Positions 49,945-62,438 of a stretch of DNA of 64,000 bases are shown in pieces. The position numbers and the translations under genes are program-made. Position 1 is the stretch's first letter. Every line of letters starts with the position of its first letter. The notes under the pieces are model-generated. The model saw only the letters and a list, made by a program, of their open reading frames with translations. It made no database searches and had not been told where the DNA came from. The DNA is from Colletes latitarsis. Taxonomy: Eukaryota; Arthropoda; Insecta; Hymenoptera; Colletidae. The DNA lies in NCBI RefSeq assembly GCF_051014445.1, contig NW_027488370.1:11160001-11224000 (forward strand). The letters run 5' to 3'.

Positions 49945-51883
49945 TTAGAGGATAACGCATGTTAGGTCTGGGATAGGTCTGGGATTTGCCCTCATCAGGC
50001 TCACAGTTTCGCGTTTTTCACATACTTGTTGAACGGATCCTGGGTTGTTTCTGGTTTGGATCACGTAGTAATGTGGGACCACACTGAAACAGTCAATTAA
50101 ACCTGGTTTCGACCAATATTTTAGAGAATAATTCATGTTAGGTCTAGGTTAGGTCTGGGATTTGCTCTCATCAGGCTCATTCTTTTGCATATTTCTCATA
50201 CTTGATGCCTAGATCCTGGGCTTTTTCTGGATTGCATCACGTAGTAATGAAGTACAACACTGAAACAGTCAATTAAACCTGGTTTCCATCAATATTTTAG
50301 AGGACAACGCAAGTTAGGTCTGGGATAGGTCTGGGATTTGCCCTCATCAGGCTCATACTTTCGGGTTTTTCACATACTTGTTGAACAGATCCTGGGTTTT
50401 TTCTGGTTTGGATCCCGTAGTAGTGTGGTACCACACTGAAACAGTCCATTAAACCTGGTTTCGCTCATTATTTTAGAGGATAACGCATGTTAGGTCTAGG
50501 TCAGGCCTGGGATTTTCACTCATCAGACTCATACTTTCGCATTCTTCACATACTTGTTGAACGGATCCTAGGGTTTTTCTGGTTTGGATCACGTAGTAAT
50601 GTGGGACCACACTGAAACAATCAATTAAACCTGGTCTTGATAAATATTTTAGAGGATAACGCATGTTAGGTCTGTGTTAGGTCTAGGATTTGCCCTCGTC
50701 AGGCTCATACTTTCGCATATTTCTGATACTTCATGGCTAGATCCTGGGCTATTTCTGGATTGGATCACGTAGTAATGTGGTACCACACTGAAACTGTCAA
50801 TTAAACCTGGTTTCGATCAATATTTTAGAGGATAACGCATCTTAGTTCTGGGTTAGGTCTAAGATTTGCCCTCATCAGGCTCACAGTTTCGCGTTTTTCA
50901 CATACTTGTTGAACAGATCCTGGGTTTTTTCTGGTTTGGATCACGTAGTAATGTGGTACCACACTAAAACAGTGAATTAAACCTGGTTTCGATCAATATT
51001 TTAGAGGATAACGCAAGTTAGGTCTGGGATAGGTCTGGGATTAGCCCTCATCAGACTCATACTTTCGCACACTTCACATACTCGATGACAAGATCCTGGG
51101 TTTTTTTCTGGTTTGGATCACGTAGTAATGTGTTTCCACACTGAAACAGTCGATTAAACCTGGTTTCGATCAATATTTTAGAGGATAACGCAAGTTAGGT
51201 CTGGGATAGGTCTGGGATTTGCCCTCATCAGAATCACACTTTCGCACACTTCACATACTCGTTGAATAGATCCTGGGTTATTTTCTGGTTTGGATCACAT
51301 AGTAATGTGGTACCACACTGAAACAGTCGATTAAACCAGGTTTCGATCAATATTTTTGAGGATAACGCATGTTAGGTCTAGGTTAGGCATGGGATTTTAA
51401 CTCATCAGACTCATTCTTTCGCATTCTTCTTATACATGTTGAACGGATCCAGGGTTTTTTCTGGTTTGGAACACGTCGTAATGTGGGTCCAAACTTGAAA
51501 CAATCAATTAAAACTGGTCTTGATAAATATTTTAGAGGATAACGCATGTTAGGTCTGGGTTAGGTCTAGGATTTGCCCTCATCAGGCTCATACTTTCGCA
51601 TATTTCTCATACTTCATGGCTAGATCCTGGGCTATTTCTGGATTGGATCACGTAGTAAAGTGGTACCACACTGAAACATTCAATGAAACCTGGTCTGGAT
51701 AAATATTTTAGAGGATAACGCATCTTAGGTCTGGGTTAGGTCTAAGATTTGCCCTCATCAGGCTCACATTTTCGCGTTTTTCACATACTTGTTGAACGGA
51801 TCCTGGGTTTTTTCTGGTCTGGATCCCGTAGTAGTGTGGTACCACACTGAAACAGTCCATTAAACCTGGTTTCGCTCATTATT
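49945..51883 (+). repeat. Recurring module, copy 4
   Basis: This matches copy 3 at an offset of 3699 bp (21 monomers plus 3). Private changes are GATGCCTAGATCC at about 50,206 and CATTCTTCTTATACATG at about 51,422. After about 51,800 it returns to an E/A pair rather than the linker. Confidence 0.8.
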
Positions 51884-53115
51884 TTAGAGGATAACGCATG
51901 TTAGGTCTAGGTCAGGCCTGGGATTTTCAATCATCAGACTCATACTTTCGCATTCTTCACATACTTGTTGAACGGATCCTGGGGTTTTTCTGGTTTGGCT
52001 CACGTAGTAATGTGGGACCACACTGAAACAATCAATTAAACCTGGTCTTGATAAATATTTTAGAGGATAACGCATGTTAGGTCTGGGTTAGGTCTAGGAT
52101 TTGCCCTCGTCAGGCTCATACTTTCGCATATTTCTCATACTTCATGGCTAGATCCTGGGCAATTTCTGGATTGGATCACGTAGTAATGTGGTACCACACT
52201 GAAACTGTCAATTAAACCTGGTTTCGATCAATATTTTAAAGGATAACGCAAGTTAGGTCTGGGATAGGTCTGGGATTTGCCCACATCAGGCTCATACTTT
52301 CGGGTTTTTCACATACTTGTTGAACAGATCCTGGGTTTTTTCTGGTTTGGATCCCGTAGTAGTGTGGTACCACACTGAAAGAGTCCATTAAACCTGGTAC
52401 CGCTCATTATTTTAGAGGATAACGCATGTTAGGTCTAGGTCAGGCCTGGGATTTTCACTCATCAGACTCATACTTTCGCATTCTTCACATACTTGTTGAA
52501 CGGATCCTAGGGTTTTTCTGGTTTGGATCACGTAGTAATGTGGGACCACACTGAAACAATCAATTAAACCTGGTCTTGATAAATATTTTAGAGGATAACG
52601 CATGTTAGGTCTGTGTTAGGTCTAGGATTTGCCCTCGTCAGGCTCATACTTTCGCATATTTCTGATACTTCATGGCTAGATCCTGGGCTATTTCTGGATT
52701 GGATCACGTAGTAATGTGGTACCACACTGAAACTGTCAATTAAACCTGGTTTCGATCAATATTTTAGAGGATAACGCAAGTTAGGTCTGGGATAGGTCTG
52801 GGATTTGCCCTCACCAGGCTCATACTTTCGCGTTTTCCACATACTTGTTGAACAGATCCTGGGTTTTTTCTGGTTTGGATCCCGTAGTAGTGTGGTACCA
52901 CACTGAAACAGTCCATTAAACCTGGTTTCGCTCATTATTTTAGAGGATAACGCATGTTAGGTCTAGGTCAGGCCTGGGATTTTCACTCATCAGACTCATA
53001 CTTTCGCATTCTTCACATACTTGTTGAACGGATCCTGGGGTTTTTCTGGTTTGGATCACGTAGTAATGTGGGACCACACTGAAACAATCAATTAAACCTG
53101 GTCTTGATAAATATT
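51884..53115 (+). repeat. A/B/E monomers between modules
   Basis: A-type monomers with TTTTCAATCATC, GATCCTAGGG and GATCCTGGGG alternate with B and E monomers. A private variant GGTACCGCTCATTATT at about 52,397 and AAAGAGTCC at about 52,379 are seen only here. Confidence 0.7.
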
Positions 53116-55030
53116 TTAGAGGATAACGCATGTTAGGTCTGGGATAGGTCTGGGATTTGCCCTCATCAGGCTCACAGTTTCGCGTTTTTCACATACTTGT
53201 TGAACGGATCCTGGGTTTTTTCTGGTTTGGATCACGTAGTAATGTGGGACCACACTGAAACAGTCAATTAAACCTGGTTTCGAGCAATATTTTAGAGAAT
53301 AATTCATGTTAGGTCTAGGTTAGGTCTGGGATTTGCTCTCATCAGGCTCATTCTTTTGCATATTTCTCATACTTGATGGCTAGATCCTGGGCTTTTTCTG
53401 GATTGCATCACGTAGTAATGAAGTACAACACTGAAACAGTCAATTAAACCTGGTTTCCATCAATATTTTAGAGGACAACGCAAGTTAGGTCTGGGATAGG
53501 TCTGGGATTTGCCCTCATCAGGCTCATACTTTCGGGTTTTTCACATACTTGTTGAACAGATCCTGGGTTTTTTCTGGTTTGGATCCCGTAGTAGTGTGGT
53601 ACCACACTGAAACAGTCCATTAAACCTGGTTTCGCTCATTATTTTAGAGGATAACGCATGTTAGGTCTAGGTCAGGCCTGGGATTTTCACTCATCAGACT
53701 CATACTTTCGCATTCTTCACATACTTGTTGAACGGATCCTAGGGTTTTTCTGGTTTGGATCACGTAGTAATGTGGGACCACACTGAAACAATCAATTAAA
53801 CCTGGTCTTGATAAATATTTTAGAGGATAACGCATGTTAGGTCTGTGTTAGGTCTAGGATTTGCCCTCGTCAGGCTCATACTTTCGCATATTTCTGATAC
53901 TTCATGGCTAGATCCTGGGCTATTTCTGGATTGGATCACGTAGTAATGTGGTACCACACTGAAACTGTCAATTAAACCTGGTTTCGATCAATATTTTAGA
54001 GGATAACGCAAGTTAGGTCTGGGATAGGTCTGGGATTTGCCCTCACCAGGCTCATACTTTCGCGTTTTTCACATACTTGTTGAACAGATCCTGGGCTATT
54101 TCTGGATTGGATCACGTAGTAATGTGGTACCACACTGAAACTGTCAATTAAACCTGGTTTCGATCAATATTTTAGAGGATAACGCATCTTACTTCTGGGT
54201 TAGGTCTAAGATTTGCCCTCATCAGGCTCACAGTTTCGCGTTTTTCACATACTTGTTGAACAGATCCTGGGTTTTTTCTGGTTTGGATCACGTAGTAATG
54301 TGGTACCACACTAAAACAGTGAATTAAACCTGGTTTCGATCAATATTTTAGAGGATAACGCAAGTTAGGTCTGGGATAGGTCTGGGATTAGCCCTCATCA
54401 GACTCATACTTTCGCACACTTCACATACTCGATGACAAGATCCTGGGTTTTTTTCTGGTTTGGATCACGTAGTAATGTGTTTCCACACTGAAACAGTCGA
54501 TTAAACCTGGTTTCGATCAATATTTTAGAGGATAACGCAAGTTAGGTCTGGGATAGGTCTGGGATTTGCCCTCATCAGAATCATACTTTCGCACACTTCA
54601 CATACTCGTTGAATAGATCCTGGGTTATTTTCTGGTTTGGATCACATAGTAATGTGGTACCACACTGACACAGTCGATTAAACCAGGTTTCGATCAATAT
54701 TTTTGAGGATAACGCATGTTAGGTCTAGGTTAGGCATGGGATTTTAACTCATCAGACTCATTCTTTCGCATTCTTCACATACTTGTTGAACGGATCCAGG
54801 GTTTTTTCTGGTTTGGAACACGTCGTAATGTGGGTCCACACTTGAAACAATCAATTAAAACTGGTCTTGATAAATATTTTAGAGGATAACGCATGTTAGG
54901 TCTGGGATAGGTCTGGGATTTGCCATCATCAGACTCCTACTTTCGCACACTTCACGTACTCGTTGAACAGATCCTGGGTTATTTTCTAGCTGGGATCAGT
55001 AGTAATGTGGTACCACTCTGAGACATTCGA
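53116..55030 (+). repeat. Recurring module, copy 5
   Basis: The order is as in copy 1, with the extra TTGCCCTCACC monomer, plus the seven-T monomer. The variant GCATCTTACTTCTGGG at about 54,183 is private. It ends with the GGATCAGTAGTAATG monomer, which matches 40,55x and 60,98x. Confidence 0.8.
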
Positions 55031-56330
55031 TTAAACCATGTTTTGATCAATATTTTTGAGGATAACACATGTTAGGACTAGGTTAGGCTTGGGATTTTCA
55101 CTCATCAGACTCATACTTTCGCATTCTTCACATACTTGTTGAACGGATCCTGGGGTTTTTCTGGTTTGGTTCACGTAGTAACGTGGTACCACACTGAAAG
55201 ATTCAATTAAACCTGGTCTTGATAAATATTTTAGAGGATAACGCATGTTAGGTCTGGGTTAGGTCTAGGATTTGCCCTCATCAGGCTCATACTTTCACAT
55301 ATTTCTCATACTTCATGGCTAGATCCTGGGCTATTTCTGGATTGGATCACGTAGTAAAGTGGTACCACACTGAAACATTCAATGAAACCTGGTCTGGATA
55401 AATATTTTAGAGGATAACGCATCTTAGGTCTGGGTTAGGTCTAAGATTTGCCCTCATCAGGCTCACAGTTTCGCGTTTTTCACATACTTGTTGAAAGGAT
55501 CCTGGGCTATTTCTGAGTTGGATCACGTAGTAAAGTGGTACCACACTGAAACAGTCAATTAAACCTGGTTTCCATCAATATTTTAGAGGACAACGCAAGT
55601 TAGGTCTGGGATAGGTCTGGGATTTGCCCTCATCAGGCTCATACTTTCGGGTTTTTCACATACTTGTTGAACAGATCCTGGGTTTTTTCTGGTTTGGATC
55701 ACGTAGTAATGTGGTTCCACACTGCAACAGTCGATTAAACCTGGTTTCGATCAATATTTTAGAGGATAACGCAAGTTAGGTCTGGGAAAGGTCTGGGGTT
55801 TGCCCTCATCAGGCTCATACTTTCGCGTTTTTCACATACTAGTTGAACAGATCCTGGGTTTTTTCTGGTTTGGATCCCGTAGTAGTGTCGTACCACACTG
55901 AAACAGTCCATTAAACCTGGTTTCGCCCAATATTTTAGAGGATAACGCATGCTAGGTCTAGGTCAGGCCTGGTTTTTTCACTCATCAGACTCATACTTTC
56001 GCATTCTTCACATACTTGTTGAACGGATCCTGGGTTTTTTCTGGTTTGGGTCACGTAGTAATGAGGTACCACACTGAAACCGTCCATTAAACCTGGTCTT
56101 GATAAATATTTTAGAGGACAACGCAAGTTAGGTCTAGGTAAGGCCTGAGATTTTCACTGATCAGACTCATACATTCGCATTCTTCACATACTTGTTGAAC
56201 GGACCCTGGGTTTTTTCCGGTTTGGATCACGTAGTAATGTGGGACCACACTGAAGCAATCAATTAAACCTGGTCTTGATAAATATTTTAGAGGATAACGC
56301 ATGTTAGGTCTGGGTTAGGTCTGGGATTTG
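55031..56330 (+). repeat. Linker block, copy 3
   Basis: This matches 40,587 onward and 48,361-48,904 (offset 7398 bp from the latter). Markers are CTGAAAGATTC, ATTTCTGAGTTGG, CACTGCAACAG, GTGTCGTACC and GATTTTCACTGATC. It leaves the linker pattern at about 56,320. Confidence 0.78.
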
Positions 56331-56880
56331 CCCTCATCAGGCTCATACTTTCGCGTTTTTCACATACTTGTTGAACAGATCCTGGGCTATTTCTGGATTG
56401 GATCACGTAGTAATGTGGTACCACACTGAAACTGTCAATTAAACCTGGTTTCGATCAATATTTTAGAGGTTAACGCATCTTAGGTCTGGGTTAGGTCTAA
56501 GATTTGCCCTCATCAGGCTCACAGTTTCGCGTTTTTCACATACTTGTTGAACAGATCCTGGGTTTTTTTCTGGTTTGGATCACGTAGTAATGTGTTTCCA
56601 CACTGAAACAGTCGACTAAACCTGGTTTCGATCAATATTTTAGAGGATAACGCAAGTTAGGTCTGGGATAGGTCTGGGATTTGCCCTCATCAGAATCATA
56701 CTTTCGCACACTTCACATACTCGTTGAACAGATCCTGGGTTATTTTCTGGTTTGGATCACATAGTAATGTGGTACCACACTGAAACAGTCGATTAAACCA
56801 GGTTTCGATCAATATTTTTGAGGATAACGCATGTTAGGTCTAGGTTAGGCATGGGATTTTCACTCATCAGACTCATACTT
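56331..56880 (+). repeat. Mixed monomers before the six-monomer duplication
   Basis: Seven-T, F and G-like monomers repeat the order of 35,760-36,400. A private GAGGTTAACGC lies at about 56,467. Confidence 0.68.
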
Positions 56881-59125
56881 TCGCATTCTTCACATACTTG
56901 TTGAACGGATCCTGGGGTTTTTCTGGTTTGGATCACGTAGTAATGTGGGACCACACTGAAACAATCAATTAAACCTGGTCTTGATAAATATTTTAGAGGA
57001 TAACGCATGTTAGGTCTGGGTTAGGTCTAGGATTTGCCCTCATCAGGCTCATACTTTCGCATATTTCTCATACTTCATGGCTAGATCCTGGGCTATTTCT
57101 GGATTGGATCACGTAGTAAAGTGGTACCACACTGAAACATTCAATGAAACCTGGTCTGGATAAATATTTTAGAGGATAACGCATCTTAGGTCTGGGTTAG
57201 GTCTAAGATTTGCCCTCATCAGGCTCACATTTTCGCGTTTTTCACATACTTGTTGAACGGATCCTGGGTTTTTTCTGGTTTGGATCCCGTAGTAGTGTGG
57301 TACCACACTGAAACAGTCCATTAAACCTGGTTTCGCTCATTATTTTAGAGGATAACGCATGTTAGGTCTAGGTCAGGCCTGGGATTTTCAATCATCAGAC
57401 TCATACTTTCGCATTCTTCACATACTTGTTGAACGGATCCTGGGGTTTTTCTGGTTTGGCTCACGTAGTAATGTGGGACCACACTGAAACAATCAATTAA
57501 ACCTGGTCTTGATAAATATTTTAGAGGATAACGCATGTTAGGTCTGGGTTAGGTCTAGGATTTGCCCTCGTCAGGCTCTTACTTTCGCATATTTCTTATA
57601 CTTCATGGCTAGATCCTGGGCTATTTCTGGATTGGATCACGTAGTAATGTGGTACCACACTGAAACTGTCAATTAAACCTGGTTTCGATCAATATTTTAG
57701 AGGATAACGCAAGTTAGGTCTGGGATAGGTCTGGGATTTGCCCACATCAGGCTCATACTTTCGGGTTTTTCACATACTTGTTGAACAGATCCTGGGTTTT
57801 TTCTGGTTTGGATCCCGTAGTAGTGTGGTACCACACTGAAACAGTCCATTAAACCTGGTTTCGCTCATTATTTTAGAGGATAACGCATGTTAGGTCTAGG
57901 TCAGGCCTGGGATTTTCACTCATCAGACTCATACTTTCGCATTCTTCACATACTTGTTGAACGGATCCTGGGGTTTTTCTGGTTTGGATCACGTAGTAAT
58001 GTGGGACCACACTGAAACAATCAATTAAACCTGGTCTTGATAAATATTTTAGAGGATAACGCATGTTAGGTCTGGGTTAGGTCTAGGATTTGCCCTCATC
58101 AGGCTCATACTTTCGCATATTTCTCATACTTCATGGCTAGATCCTGGGCTATTTCTGGATTGGATCACGTAGTAAAGTGGTACCACACTGAAACATTCAA
58201 TGAAACCTGGTCTGGATAAATATTTTAGAGGATAACGCATCTTAGGTCTGGGTTAGGTCTAAGATTTGCCCTCATCAGGCTCACATTTTCGCGTTTCTCA
58301 CATACTTGTTGAACGGATCCTGGGTTTTTTCTGGTTTGGATCCCGTAGTAGTGTGGTACCACACTGAAACAGTCCATTAAACCTGGTTTCGCTCATTATT
58401 TTAGAGGATAACGCATGTTAGGTCTAGGTCAGGCCTGGGATTTTCAATCATCAGACTCATACTTTCGCATTCTTCACATACTTGTTGAACGGATCCTGGG
58501 GGTTTTCTGGTTTGGCTCACGTAGTAATGTGGGACCACACTGAAACAATCAATTAAACCTGGTCTTGATAAATATTTTAGAGGATAACGCATGTTAGGTC
58601 TGGGTTAGGTCTAGGATTTGCCCTCGTCAGGCTCATACTTTCGCATATTTCTTATACTTCATGGCTAGATCCTGGGCTGTTTCTGGATTGGATCACGTAG
58701 TAATGTGGTACCACACTGAAACTGTCAATTAAACCTGGTTTCGATCAATATTTTAGAGGATAACGCAAGTTAGGTCTGGGATAGGTCTGGGATTTGCCCA
58801 CATCAGGCTCATACTTTCGGGTTTTTCACATACTTGTTGAACAGATCCTGGGTTTTTTCTGGTTTGGATCCCGTAGTAGTGTGGTACCACACTGAAACAG
58901 TCCATTAAACCTGGTTTCGCTCATTATTTTAGAGGATAACGCATGTTAGGTCTAGGTCAGGCCTGGGATTTTCACTCATCAGACTCATACTTTCGCATTC
59001 TTCACATACTTGTTGAACGGATCCTGGGGTTTTTCTGGTTTGGATCACGTAGTAATGTGGGACCACACTGAAACAATCAATTAAACCTGGTCTTGATAAA
59101 TATTTTAGAGGATAACGCATGTTAG
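56881..59125 (+). repeat. Six-monomer (1056 bp) tandem duplication, 2.1 copies
   Basis: The order A, B, C/E hybrid, A with TTTTCAATCATC, B, E repeats at exactly 1056 bp (57,345 to 58,401 and 57,873 to 58,929). Both copies carry TTTCTTATACTTC (about 57,594 and 58,650), found nowhere else I could see. I count about four mismatches, near 57,241, 57,445, 57,583 and 57,621 in copy 1. Confidence 0.87.
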
Positions 59126-61020
59126 GTCTGGGATAGGTCTGGGATTTGCCCTCATCAGGCTCACAGTTTCGCGTTTTTCACATACTTGTTGGACGGATCC
59201 TGGGTTTTTTCTGGTTTGGATCACTTAGTAATGTGGGACCACACTGAAACAGTCAATTAAACCTGGTTTCCATCAATATTTTAGAGGACAACGCAAGTTA
59301 GGTCTGGGATAGGTCTGGGATTTGCCCTCATCAGGCTCATACTTTCGGGTTTTTCACATACTTGTTGTACAGATCCTGGGTTTTTTCTGGTTTGGATCCC
59401 GTAGTAGTGTGGTACCACACTGAAACAGTCCATTAAACCTGGTTTCGCTCATTATTTTAGAGGATAACGCATGTTAGGTCTAGGTCAGGCCTGGGATTTT
59501 CACTCATCAGACTCATACTTTCGCATTCTTCACATACTTGTTGAACGGATCCTAGGGTTTTTCTGGTTTGGATCACGTAGTAATGTGGGACCACACTGAA
59601 ACAATCAATTAAACCTGGTCTTGATAAATATTTTAGAGGATAACGCATGTTAGGTCTGTGTTAGGTCTAGGATTTGCCCTCGTCAGGCTCATACTTTCGC
59701 ATATTTCTGATACTTCATGGCTAGATCCTGGGCTATTTCTGGATTGGATCACGTAGTAATGTGGTACCACACTGAAACTGTCAATTAAACCTGGTTTCGA
59801 TCAATATTTTAGAGGATAACGCAAGTTAGGTCTGGGATAGGTCTGGGATTTGCCCTCACCAGGCTCATACTTTCGCGTTTTTCACATACTTGTTGAACAG
59901 ATCCTGGGCTATTTCTGGATTGGATCACGTAGTAATGTGGTACCACACTGAAACTGTCAATTAAACCTGGTTTCGATCAATATTTTAGAGGATAACGCAT
60001 CTTAGTTCTGGGTTAGGTCTAAGATTTGCCCTCGTCAGGCTCACAGTTTCGCGTTTTTCACATACTTGTTGAACAGATCCTGGGTTTTTTCTGGTTTGGA
60101 TCACGTAGTAATGTGGTACCACACTAAAACAGTGAATTAAACCTGGTTTCGATCAATATTTTAGAGGATAACGCAAGTTAGGTCTGGGATAGGTCTGGGA
60201 TTAGCCCTCATCAGACTCATACTTTCGCACACTTCACATACTCGATGACAAGATCCTGGGTTTTTTTCTGGTTTGGATCACGTAGTAATGTGTTTCCACA
60301 CTGAAACAGTCGATTAAACCTGGTTTCGATCAATATTTTAGAGGATAACGCAAGTTAGGTCTGGGATAGGTCTGGGATTTGCCCTCATCAGAATCATACT
60401 TTCGCATTCTTCACATACTTGTTGAACAGATCCTGGGTTATTTTCTGGTTTGGATCCCGTAGTAGTGTGGTACCACACTGAAACAGTCCATTAAACCTGG
60501 TTTCGCTCATTATTTTAGAGGATAACGCATGTTAGGTCTAGGTCAGGCCTGGGATTTTCACTCATCAGACTCATACTTTCGCATTCTTCACATACTTGTT
60601 GAACAGATCCTGGGTTATTTTCTGGTTTGGATCACATAATAATGTGGTACCACACTGAAACAGTCGATTAAACCAGGTTTCGATCAATATTTTTGAGGAT
60701 AACGCATGTTAGGTCTAGGTTAGGCATGGGATTTTAACTCATCAGACTCATTCTTTCGCATTCTTCACATACATGTTGAACGGATCCAGGGTTTTTTCTG
60801 GTTTGGAACACGTCGTAATGTGGGTCCACACTTGAAACGATCAATTAAAACTGGTCTTGATAAATATTTTAGAGGATAACGCATGTTAGGTCTGGGATAG
60901 GTCTGGGATTTGCCATCATCAGACTCCTACTTTCGCACACTTCACGTACTCGTTGAACAGATCCTGGGTTATTTTCTAGCTGGGATCAGTAGTAATGTGG
61001 TACCACTCTGAGACATTCGA
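59126..61020 (+). repeat. Recurring module, copy 6
   Basis: C (GTTGGACGGATCC), E, A with GATCCTAGGG, B-like, TTGCCCTCACC, GTTCTGGG, CACTAAAACAGTG and seven-T monomers are followed by an E/A pair inserted at about 60,430-60,590, then F, G and the GGATCAGTAGTAATG monomer. D is missing between C and E, so one monomer was lost by a C/D hybrid join. Confidence 0.78.
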
Positions 61021-61360
61021 TTAAACCAGGTTTTGATCAATATTTCTGAGGATAACACATGTTAGGTCTAGGTTAGGCTTGGGATTTTCACTCATCAGAC
61101 TCATACTTTCGCATTCTTCACATACTTGTTGAACGGATCCTGGGGTTTTTCTGGTTTGGTTCACGTAGTAACGTGGTACCACACTGAAAGATTCAATTAA
61201 ACCTGGTCTTGATAAATATTTTAGAGGATAACGCATGTTAGGTCTGGGTTAGGTCTAGGATTTGCCCTCATCAGGCTCATACTTTCACATATTTCTCATA
61301 CTTCATGGCTAGATCCTGGGCTATTTCTGGATTGGATCACGTAGTAAAGTGGTACCACAC
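60587..61360 (+). repeat. 774-bp segment repeated exactly at 63227-64000, copy 1
   Basis: Line-by-line comparison shows no mismatch between 60,587-61,360 and 63,227-64,000, an offset of 2640 bp or exactly 15 monomers. Both contain the rare CACATAATAATG and TATTTCTGAGG variants. It is the youngest duplication visible in the window. Confidence 0.92.
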
Positions 61361-61763
61361 TGAAACATTCAATGAAACCTGGTCTGGATAAATATTTTAG
61401 AGGATAACGCATCTTAGGTCTGGGTTAGGTCTAAGATTTGCCCTCATCAGGCTCACAGTTTCGCGTTTTTCACATACTTGTTGAAAGGATCCTGGGCTAT
61501 TTCTGAGTTGGATCACGTAGTAAAGTGGTACCACACTGAAACAGTCAATTAAACCTGGTTTCCATCAATATTTTAGAGGACAACGCAAGTTAGGTCTGGG
61601 ATAGGTCTGGGATTTGCCCTCATCAGGCTCATACTTTCGGGTTTTTCACATACTAGTTGAACAGATCCTGGGTTTTTTCTGGTTTGGATCCCGTAGTAGT
61701 GTCGTACCACACTGAAACAGTCCATTAAACCTGGTTTCGCCCAATATTTTAGAGGATAACGCC
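61021..61763 (+). repeat. Linker block, copy 4, truncated
   Basis: This matches 55,031 onward at 5990 bp. At about 61,650 the offset drops by 176 bp: an E-like left half (TTTCGGGTTTTTCACATACT) joins AGTTGAACAGATCC, deleting one monomer. At about 61,763 the copy stops where 55,950 would continue into GCTAGGTCTAGG. Confidence 0.82.
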
Positions 61764-62438
61764 GGTTATGTCACGGGTAGGTCTGGGATTTGTCCTCATC
61801 TGGCTCATACTTTCGCATTTCTCGCTTACTTGTTGGCCAGATCCTGGCGTTTTTCTGGTTTGGATCACGTAGTAATGCGGTACCACACCGGAACAGTCAA
61901 TTAAACCTGGTTCCGATTAATATTTTAGAGGATAACGCCGGTTATGTCTGGGTTATGTCTGGTATTTGCCCTCATCTGGCTCGTATTTTCGCATTTTTCG
62001 CATACATGTAGGCAAGATCCTGGCCTTTTTCTGGCTTGGACCTCGTTGTAATGTGGTACCACACTGAAACAGTCAATAGAATCTAGTTCCGATTAATATT
62101 TTAGAGGATAACGCCGGTTATGGCTGGGTTAGGTCTGGGATTTGCCGTCATCTGGCTCGTATTTTCGTCTTTTTCGCATACTTGTTTGCCAGATCCTGGC
62201 CTTTTTCTGGTTTGGATCACGTGGTAATGCGGTACCACACCGAAACAGTCAATTAAACCTGGTAGCGATTAATATTTTAGAGGATAACGCCGGTTATGTC
62301 TCGGTTAGGTCTGGGATTTGCCCTCATCTGGCCCGTACTTTCGCATTTTTCGCATACTTGTTGGCCAGATCCTGGCGTTTTTCTGGTTTGGATCACGTAG
62401 TAATGCGGTACCACACCGGAACAGTCAATTAAACCTGG
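61764..62438 (+). repeat. Island of four divergent, CpG-rich satellite monomers
   Basis: Four monomers start at 61,765, 61,941, 62,117 and 62,293, still exactly 176 bp apart. They share GCCGGTTATG, TCATCTGGC, TTCGCATAC, GGCCAGATCC (or similar), GCGGTACCACACCG and CGATTAATATT, which no other monomer in the window has. By my count they hold about 10, 7, 10 and 9 CpGs, against about four in A and E monomers. The first and fourth are most alike (GGCGTTTTTC, CACCGGAACAG), the second and third share GGCCTTTTTC. The right junction lies between 62,420 and 62,440, where the fourth monomer becomes an A-type end. This is a separate subfamily in phase with the main array. Confidence 0.92.

Noticed and set aside
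61790..62432. Two plus-strand open frames (73 and 96 codons) in the divergent island
   Set aside because: They arise because the subfamily lacks plus-strand stops present in the main array. They cross monomer boundaries, and their translations repeat the same monomer.
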